Shown: positions 1 to 4,772 of the stretch, one piece after another
Layout: each line of letters opens with the position of its first letter
Position numbering within the stretch: the first letter of the stretch is position 1
Origin: Methanosarcinales archaeon
Lineage (GTDB): Archaea > Halobacteriota > Syntropharchaeia > Alkanophagales > Methanospirareceae
NCBI GenBank assembly: GCA_030665925.1
Contig: DAOUYX010000094.1
Location: 1-6,525, forward strand
Length of the DNA: 6,525 bases
Reading direction: 5' to 3'
Notes under the pieces: model-generated
Told to the model about the DNA's origin: nothing
What the model saw: the letters and a program-made list of their open reading frames with translations, nothing else
Databases searched by the model: none
Position numbers and translations under genes: made by a program

Positions 1-47
1 CCCTTAGTTTTGTCCCTCTCATCTCGCTTTCTTTACTCATTCTATTT

Positions 48-205
48 TGACATTGTCTGATTAACCTAACCGCAGAGCTCACCGAGAACACAGAGGATAG
101 AGGGTTAGCGGTTTGGGGGTTTAGCTAACGAGCCGAACCGCTAATAAACTAAACCTCTAATTCAGCGTTCTCCGCGGTAGGGTAAATTTGAGATGTGACA
201 TTGTC
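48..205. repeat. MITE-like imperfect palindrome bracketed by 10-bp direct repeats
   Basis: The 10-bp word TGACATTGTC occurs at 48-57 and again in the same orientation at 196-205. The DNA between them folds back on itself. The inner stem pairs TTAGCGGTTTGG (105-116) with CCGAACCGCTAA (133-144), 12 pairs with one wobble, around a 16-nt loop containing TTAGCTAA. Further out, GAGAAC (84-89) pairs with GTTCTC (167-172), and ACCTAACCGC (64-73) matches the reverse complement of 172-181 at 8 of 10 positions. The arms differ by small insertions. Paired arms inside a short direct repeat suggest a non-autonomous mobile element with a target duplication, but the outermost 5-10 bp of the arms do not match. 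It lies just beyond the secY stop codon, so its hairpin may also act in 3'-end formation. No coding capacity was recognised in 1-208. Confidence 0.5.
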
Positions 206-208
206 AAG

Positions 209-1672
209 CTATTCTCCACCGAAGAAGTGCCGCATCATCGGATACATCTCCATCATCTGCTCCGATGCTATGTCCTCGTAGAGCCGGTACGCAATGCTCA
301 CTGCCAGGAGCAAACCAGTCCCGGATGCCTGCCCAAGTGTGCCGAACATATTTGAAACCACGCACAACACACCCAAGACAGCGCCACCCATGAGTGCTAT
401 TTTTGGGATGTATCCCTCCATCATTCGTTCTATCGCTGCCGGGGTCCTGCGATGTCCTGGTATTTGCAGCCCGGAGCGATGTATCTGCGATGCCACATCC
501 TTAGCTCCCATTCCAGTCGTATTTATCCAGAACAGAGCGAATATCGCCCCACCTATAACCATAAACGCAAGGTCAACACCCAATCTCAGGGCAATTTGCC
601 AACCTGCAATGTTCGGATATCCAAGATGCACGAGTGACGGGAACCAGTCCCAGGGACTATAAATAGGGTCGAGATAATACATCAAGCCTGATACTGCATT
701 TCCATATTCGTCATACGTCCCAAGAAAGGGCATTTTTTGAGAAAACACCCTTCCAAAACCCTGTATGCTCGCCTGTAATGCTCTTACAAGAATCATTGGC
801 AGCACACTTGCGTATAACAGCTTAATGGGAAACTTACCGCGGGCGCCTCGTGCCATCGAATGTGCCAGCGGGATCTCTAAACGCGTACTCTCGAGGTAAA
901 CCACGAGGAAAAATACCGCAATAGTTGATATAAGTGCGATTAAATGGTGCTGGAAAAGGAACGTTATTCCTCCACTCAATATCATATTCCCAAGATCGCC
1001 TTCCTGCACCAGTTCTATCCACCTGGGGATGACACCCACCGCCCAGCCGCTTTCATCGGGAACCCAATTTATCAGCCCTTGAATTACTTGTTGTGAGACA
1101 CCAGCGAGGATGAACAATGAAACACCTGATCCGATCCCCCATTTCGATACCACCTCATCCATGAAGTAGATAAGCATTCCACCGATGAAGATTTGAATGA
1201 ACAACAAAAGAGAAATGACCCACAACTTATCGGCTACACCCAGCATTGAGGCTATTTCCGGATTCGGCTTATAAAAACCCACAACGTATGTTAGACTAAT
1301 GAGAGCGGCAAAAGCCACAACGAGCATTTTCTGCAGGTTTTGATAAAACGCCTGGTCTCGAGGGTCGCTCAAATTTAAGTTTATTATTCCCGCACCGACC
1401 AGAAGCTGTAAGACAATAGAAGCATCAACGATTGGCATGATCCCAAGGGCCGTTAATGAATACATTTCCCCCGCAAATATCGCACGCCATCTGCCGAAAA
1501 GGTCCAGTGATTCAGGATGTAGCCCGAAGAGTGGAACATTACCAAGGGCGAAAAAGAGAATGAGTATACCAAGGGTCCACCACAACTTCGCTTTAAAATG
1601 AATGTGCCAACCAGGGCGTTCAACCATGGGGAATTTACTTAAAATGGACGTAAAAGCATCTCGTAAAGTCAT
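209..1672 (-). CDS. secY: Protein translocase subunit SecY (Sec61 alpha homologue)
   Basis: SecY forms the protein-conducting channel of the cytoplasmic membrane, with SecE and SecG/Sec61-beta, for co-translational export and membrane insertion. The 487-residue protein is somewhat longer than the roughly 435 residues of the Methanocaldococcus protein. About ten membrane spans can be placed, near 31-51, 76-97, 113-133, 150-171, 183-203, 239-260, 283-301, 363-384, 424-444 and 449-466. The N-terminal amphipathic part (PMVERPGWHIHFKAKLWWTLG) is typical of archaeal SecY. GIGSGVSLFI (179-188) and KFPIKLLYASVLP (280-292) match conserved stretches by TM5 and TM7. The ATG is preceded directly by an in-frame TAG, which fixes the start. 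A GGAG motif lies 16 nt upstream, inside the end of rpl15, and a weaker GAGTG lies 8 nt upstream. The gene follows rpl15 by 11 bp, so the two are probably co-transcribed. The adk gene that often follows secY in archaea is not seen in the 208 bp available. Confidence 0.97.
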   Translation of the reverse strand: MTLRDAFTSILSKFPMVERPGWHIHFKAKLWWTLGILILFFALGNVPLFGLHPESLDLFGRWRAIFAGEMYSLTALGIMPIVDASIVLQLLVGAGIINLNLSDPRDQAFYQNLQKMLVVAFAALISLTYVVGFYKPNPEIASMLGVADKLWVISLLLFIQIFIGGMLIYFMDEVVSKWGIGSGVSLFILAGVSQQVIQGLINWVPDESGWAVGVIPRWIELVQEGDLGNMILSGGITFLFQHHLIALISTIAVFFLVVYLESTRLEIPLAHSMARGARGKFPIKLLYASVLPMILVRALQASIQGFGRVFSQKMPFLGTYDEYGNAVSGLMYYLDPIYSPWDWFPSLVHLGYPNIAGWQIALRLGVDLAFMVIGGAIFALFWINTTGMGAKDVASQIHRSGLQIPGHRRTPAAIERMMEGYIPKIALMGGAVLGVLCVVSNMFGTLGQASGTGLLLAVSIAYRLYEDIASEQMMEMYPMMRHFFGGE

Positions 1673-1683
1673 CTAAGCAACAC

Positions 1684-2130
1684 TCATACTCCGCTTTCTA
1701 CTTCTACTTCTAATTTGACACTTCCACCTACGCGTTCTATCTTTTCCCGTGCTGTTTTTGATATTTTGTTCGCTTTGAGCATCAGCTTCTTCGTTACTTT
1801 GCCCTTGCCTAATATCTTCTGTATGCCGAGTTCGTTCGCGTCGAGATAAATGCCATCGCCTTTCTCTTCCGCCTTTCCTTCTCCTATCAGCTCTTCCAGC
1901 ATCTCTTCCAAATCACCCACGTTCACGGTCGTATCGTCGCTACGATTGTAAGAAGGTAGCTGGGACTTGTTATTCCCCTTTCTTATACCTCTCTTCAAAG
2001 ACCATACAAAGTGATGCCCGTACGCGCCAGCATGTCCGACACCACCTCTGCTCCCTTTCCCTCTTCTCTTCTTAGCCGAGCCACCACCGCAGGTTCTTGT
2101 TCCTCTTATCCTCTTTATCCTCTTCTTCAT
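1684..2130 (-). CDS. rpl15: Large ribosomal subunit protein uL15 (L15)
   Basis: uL15 is a large-subunit protein that binds 23S rRNA and helps 50S assembly. The 148-residue product has the archaeal/eukaryotic form: a very basic glycine-rich N-terminus (RIRGTRTCGGGSAKKRRGKG, residues 7-26, then SRGG, GHAGAYGHH), a linker, and a mixed C-terminal domain (about 67-148) ending in KLEVEVESGV. Length is usual for archaeal uL15. The frame can be extended two codons to a GTG at 2136. I prefer the ATG at 2130 because AAGGGT lies 8 nt upstream of it, a good Shine-Dalgarno spacing, and the N-terminus then fits the family. It is the first gene of an rpl15-secY unit. The usual upstream neighbours uL30 and uS5 are absent; instead the next gene is tbp, pointing away. 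Tandem TATA-like boxes lie 49-74 bp upstream. Confidence 0.96.
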   Translation of the reverse strand: MKKRIKRIRGTRTCGGGSAKKRRGKGSRGGVGHAGAYGHHFVWSLKRGIRKGNNKSQLPSYNRSDDTTVNVGDLEEMLEELIGEGKAEEKGDGIYLDANELGIQKILGKGKVTKKLMLKANKISKTAREKIERVGGSVKLEVEVESGV

Positions 2131-2178
2131 ATACACAGACCCTTATCTATAAATATCCTACCAGCAGTTTAAAAGCAT

Positions 2179-2204
2179 CTTTTATATAACTTTACCTTTT
2201 ATAT
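2179..2204 (-). promoter_or_regulatory. Tandem TATA-like boxes for rpl15-secY
   Basis: Read on the minus strand, the word ATATAAAAG occurs twice, at 2196-2204 and within 2179-2188, 17 bp apart. Both resemble archaeal TATA boxes. The proximal one predicts a start near 2155-2160 and a leader of about 25-30 nt containing the AAGGGT motif before the ATG at 2130. The distal one predicts a longer leader. Which is used, or whether both are, cannot be told from sequence. No strong purine-rich BRE was identified. Confidence 0.5.
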
Positions 2205-2227
2205 CTCTACTAACAACAATAGAATAG

Positions 2228-2250
2228 TATAGTTTTGCCTTGTATAATAA
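2228..2250 (+). promoter_or_regulatory. Candidate TATA boxes for tbp
   Basis: Two AT-rich motifs lie upstream of tbp on the plus strand: TATAGTTT (2228-2235) and TATAATAA (2243-2250). At the usual 25-27 bp spacing, the first predicts a start near 2258 and a leader of about 18 nt. The second predicts a start near 2273 and an almost leaderless mRNA. A third possible box, TTTTATAT (2197-2204), overlaps a minus-strand box and would give a leader that includes GGAGG. The assignment is tentative. Confidence 0.35.
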
Positions 2251-2253
2251 ATT

Positions 2254-2258
2254 GGAGG
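2254..2258 (+). promoter_or_regulatory. Shine-Dalgarno-like GGAGG at unusual distance from tbp
   Basis: A perfect GGAGG lies 17 nt before the tbp ATG, further than the usual 5-10 nt. An in-frame TAA at 2261-2263 rules out a nearer alternative start in the tbp frame. A second purine motif, GGGAG (2271-2275), touches the ATG and is too close for standard pairing. Confidence 0.3.
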
Positions 2259-2275
2259 ATTAAAATAGAAGGGAG

Positions 2276-2827
2276 ATGTTAAAAGTAGATATAAAAGTAG
2301 AGAATGTAGTAGCGAACGCAAGGCTTGCTGATAGCCTCGATCTGGAATACATCGAATCGAAGTTGGAAGATGCGACGTTCACGCGAAAAAAATTCCCCGG
2401 TCTGGTGTACAGAACAAAGGATCCAAAAGCAGCTTTTCTCATCTTTCGCTCCGGGAAAGTGGTGTGCACCGGGTCGAAGACTGAAGCAGGCGTTCGGAAG
2501 GTGATGGACATGCTCGCTGCCGCACTTATGGGCATAGGTATGAAAGTGGAAGATCATCCGAAGTTCAAAGTGCAGAATATCGTCGCTTCTGCCAATATTG
2601 GAAGAGAACTCAACCTCGGAGCCATCGTGGTGGGGTTAAAGCTGGAAGGCATGGAGTACGAGCCGGAGGTTTTCCCCGGACTGGTGTACAGAATTAAGGA
2701 TCCCAAGAGTGCCATATTGATCTTCAGCTCTGGACGGTTGGTGATAACCGGAGGGAAGACCTTGGAGGATTGTGAAAAGTCCGTGAAGGTACTACTTGAT
2801 AAATTGACAGAGCTGGAATTGATTTAA
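2276..2827 (+). CDS. tbp: TATA-binding protein (TBP)
   Basis: TBP binds and bends promoter TATA boxes and, with TFB, recruits the archaeal RNA polymerase. The 183-residue product has the normal archaeal length. It is two tandem copies of the TBP half, about residues 5-90 and 96-183. Each begins KVxNxVAxA and contains FPGLVYRxKDPK (40-51 and 133-144), then an IFxSGxxVxTGxKT segment (56-69 and 149-162). The four DNA-intercalating phenylalanines known in TBP correspond to F40, F57, F133 and F150, and all are present. The C-terminus is short (ELI), with no acidic tail. An in-frame stop 15 bp upstream makes ATG 2276 the first possible start. The gene is divergent from rpl15-secY across an AT-rich spacer rich in TATA-like words, so its product may act on its own control region. 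It converges with the DUF116 gene. Confidence 0.97.
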   Translation: MLKVDIKVENVVANARLADSLDLEYIESKLEDATFTRKKFPGLVYRTKDPKAAFLIFRSGKVVCTGSKTEAGVRKVMDMLAAALMGIGMKVEDHPKFKVQNIVASANIGRELNLGAIVVGLKLEGMEYEPEVFPGLVYRIKDPKSAILIFSSGRLVITGGKTLEDCEKSVKVLLDKLTELELI

Positions 2828-2869
2828 ATAAACGTAAAAGTTGAAAATGAGATGGCAATCTCAGTTTAT
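2828..2869. terminator. Hairpin between convergent tbp and DUF116 genes
   Basis: Just after the tbp stop codon is a perfect 6-bp stem, TGAGAT-GGCA-ATCTCA (2848-2863). It is enclosed by an outer inverted repeat, ATAAAC (2828-2833) with GTTTAT (2864-2869). No long T-tract follows on the plus strand. On the minus strand, the spacer (about 2876-2915) is markedly pyrimidine-rich, which may help 3'-end formation of the DUF116 transcript. Its place between convergent genes suggests a terminator, but the hairpin is small and archaeal termination usually depends more on T-tracts than on hairpins. Confidence 0.35.
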
Positions 2870-2923
2870 ATGAGGATTGGGAGGGAATAGAGGAGGGTTT
2901 GGATTAGATTGGGATAAACCGTC

Positions 2924-3541
2924 TTAAACGAGAGCTTCTTTTAGACTATCGAGATTGAACCGTGTATTTGCGCAGCCATTCTTTGTCAACGGGATTCCTC
3001 TAACCGCCAATCCTTCTGATTCCGCAACACTTAGTCCCAACTTTATTTCTTCGGGGCACGCAATTCCTGAAACGGCATCGCAATTCATACGTTCAAAAAT
3101 CTTCTTCATGCCCGAACCCCCGGGCAGAATAAATACTTTATAACCATTCTCTTTGCCGAGTTCTGTTGCTTGATTTGCTAAGCAATCGGGCGAGCAGTGG
3201 TTGCAGAAATACGAAGAAACATCAGGATCAAAGTCCGCTTTGCATCGCCAATCCATATATTTCCTGCAGCAATGCGGCACGAGCAATATCTTTTCGTTTG
3301 CGTTTTTGAACTCCTCCTCGTGAACCAGATTTTTTATTTGGAGGTCCACCAAGTCTTCAACAATAGAAATTGCGTCTTCCAACTGGATGCCCAAGAGCTT
3401 ATCCACCCCAAATTTTCGCACGCTAGTCTTTGAGAACTCGCCCAATTTCTTGTGCAATTTGCGTTTATCCACCACCTTCGCAATATCCTTAAAAAAATCT
3501 CTTGGGAGCTTTGTCAAATCGTAGTTGAAAGAATATGCCAT
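2924..3541 (-). CDS. DUF116 cysteine-rich protein of unknown function
   Basis: I recognise this as a DUF116-family protein, whose biochemical role is not established. From the ATG at 3541 it has 205 residues. A helical N-terminal part (about 10-80) leads into LLVPHCCRK (86-94) and a cluster of cysteines: C91, C92, C100, C113, C116, C120, with C154, C162 and C190 further on. The CNHCSPDC segment looks suited to binding an iron-sulfur cluster or zinc. VFILPGGSGMKKI (136-148) resembles a Rossmann-like strand and loop. The frame extends upstream to an ATG at 3592 and a TTG at 3601. I chose 3541 because the family-like sequence seems to begin there and a TATA-like word (minus TTTATA, 3565-3570) lies about 25 bp upstream, which would give a nearly leaderless mRNA. 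None of the starts has a good Shine-Dalgarno motif. It lies downstream of amrS with the same orientation, 81 bp away (21 bp from the TTG start), so co-transcription is also likely. Confidence 0.82.
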   Translation of the reverse strand: MAYSFNYDLTKLPRDFFKDIAKVVDKRKLHKKLGEFSKTSVRKFGVDKLLGIQLEDAISIVEDLVDLQIKNLVHEEEFKNANEKILLVPHCCRKYMDWRCKADFDPDVSSYFCNHCSPDCLANQATELGKENGYKVFILPGGSGMKKIFERMNCDAVSGIACPEEIKLGLSVAESEGLAVRGIPLTKNGCANTRFNLDSLKEALV

Positions 3542-3622
3542 AATCTTATAATCTGCAATGGAAGTATAAAAATGTATTCCACGCGTGCCCATTGATTTCA
3601 ACGGGGAATGGATGAAGAGAAC

Positions 3623-4666
3623 TTACCGCAAATCTTTTTTCACCGCTATCGCCGCACCACATGCAGGGCATTTATTCTCTGATGTAAGGCGATAACCAAC
3701 CACATCAAATCCATATCGTTTGATTAACAGCTCACCGCAATGCGGACAATAGGTATTTTCGTAAGGATGCCCCGGGACATTGCCGAGATAGACGTAATTC
3801 AGACCTTCTGCTCTCCCTATTTCCCGTGCACGCTCCATTATTTCGATCGGTGTCCGTCCGTTGTAAAGGCCGACTTCAAGCGACTTGTACGCGGGATAAT
3901 ACCGTGTTACATGCCAGGGTGTATCCTCTCCAGCATCTCTTCTGATTCTTGATACTATGCTTCTCAAGCATTCCTCGTCATCGTTCACTCCGGGTATAAT
4001 GAGCGTTGTGATCTCAATATGAACGCCATTTTGCTTTGCCTCTTTTACATTCCGCCACACTTTTTCAACATCTGCGCCACAATAGTTCCTCACCGCGTCC
4101 TTACAGCCCTTTACATCCACATTCATCGCATCTAATCCGTGCTCTACGAGCAACCTCAGCGCGTCAGAACTCATATAACCATTTGTCACGTAGGTATTGT
4201 AGTAGCCCTCTTTCTTAGCGAGTTCAAAAACATCAAGTGAGTATTCGAGAAGTAGCGTTGGCTCGTTGAGGGATATAGAAGTCCCTTGACAGTCCATTTC
4301 TTTCACGAGCTGTACGAGTCGCTCTGGTGAAATATAATTACTTCTCGCAAGAGTCGGAACGGATTTGCTAATCTCCCAATTCTGACACCAGGGGCAAGAG
4401 AAATTACAGCCGTAACTCCCAACCGTTAATGCTTTGCTGCCCGGGAAGAAATGGAAAAACGGTTTCTTTTCTATTGGATTTGCACTTATAGAGGAAATAT
4501 CGCCGTATTCTAAAGTAAAGAGTTTCCCCTCTATATTCATCCGTGTTTTACAGAATCCTAACTTGCCCGCAGCAATCTCGCAGAACCGTTCACAGGTTTT
4601 GCACTGCACTTTGTTACCTTCTTGCTCGTATAACAAAGATTCTTTTACACAGTTCGTAGTTTTCAT
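3623..4666 (-). CDS. amrS: AmmeMemoRadiSam system radical SAM enzyme (pyruvate formate-lyase activase-like)
   Basis: This is a radical SAM protein of the AmmeMemoRadiSam group, named for its association with MEMO and AMMECR1 proteins. Its substrate is unknown. From ATG 4666 it has 347 residues. The N-terminal part has cysteines C22, C25, C29 and C39. The radical SAM cluster motif CNFSCPWC places the 4Fe-4S ligands at C87, C91 and C94, followed by QNWEIS. ISLNEPTLL (131-139), VTNGYM and MNVDVKG (181-187) are family-typical barrel strands. Two C-terminal CxxC pairs (C307/C310, C333/C336) look like a zinc ribbon. The frame extends 26 codons further, to 4744, but family similarity starts at MKTTNCVKESLLYE, and the extension covers the probable TATA box at 4711-4720. 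No MEMO or AMMECR1 gene lies in the window. The downstream partner is the DUF116 gene, and topA is divergent upstream. Confidence 0.92.
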   Translation of the reverse strand: MKTTNCVKESLLYEQEGNKVQCKTCERFCEIAAGKLGFCKTRMNIEGKLFTLEYGDISSISANPIEKKPFFHFFPGSKALTVGSYGCNFSCPWCQNWEISKSVPTLARSNYISPERLVQLVKEMDCQGTSISLNEPTLLLEYSLDVFELAKKEGYYNTYVTNGYMSSDALRLLVEHGLDAMNVDVKGCKDAVRNYCGADVEKVWRNVKEAKQNGVHIEITTLIIPGVNDDEECLRSIVSRIRRDAGEDTPWHVTRYYPAYKSLEVGLYNGRTPIEIMERAREIGRAEGLNYVYLGNVPGHPYENTYCPHCGELLIKRYGFDVVGYRLTSENKCPACGAAIAVKKDLR

Positions 4667-4710
4667 TCCTTGATACTGTAAGATAAGGATAGTGTTTACT
4701 TCAAAATTTA

Positions 4711-4720
4711 CTTTAAATAG
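4711..4720. promoter_or_regulatory. Possible bidirectional TATA element between amrS and topA
   Basis: The word CTTTAAATAG reads as CTATTTAAAG on the other strand. Its core TTTAAA is palindromic, so TBP could bind it in either direction. On the minus strand it predicts a start near 4690 and a leader of about 24 nt for amrS at 4666. On the plus strand it predicts a start near 4740 and a leader of about 33 nt for topA at 4773. No other equally good box was noticed in the 106-bp spacer. A single site serving both genes is an inference. Confidence 0.4.
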
Positions 4721-4772
4721 AACCATTCTATCAAAGCTATACACTCGTAGGAGAACGCCTCGAAAAAGACGA

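Noticed and set aside
1..40. Minus-strand open frame from ATG at 38-40 to the window edge (MSKESEMRGTKLR), possibly the next gene after secY
   Set aside because: Only 13 codons are visible, with no Shine-Dalgarno motif and no recognisable family start. It does not look like adk. It could be real but cannot be supported from this window.
105..144. tRNA-like T-loop word (GGTTCGG on the minus strand) within the palindrome after secY
   Set aside because: The expected adenine after TTCG is absent and no acceptor or anticodon arm can be fitted. The word is explained by the inverted repeat.
294..662. 122-codon plus-strand open frame opposite secY
   Set aside because: It is antisense to conserved secY, has no recognisable domain, and has no promoter or ribosome-binding evidence.
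2876..2913. G-rich run downstream of tbp as a possible G-quadruplex
   Set aside because: The four GGG runs are separated by long, uneven loops (about 1, 9 and 13 nt), so a stable quadruplex is unlikely.
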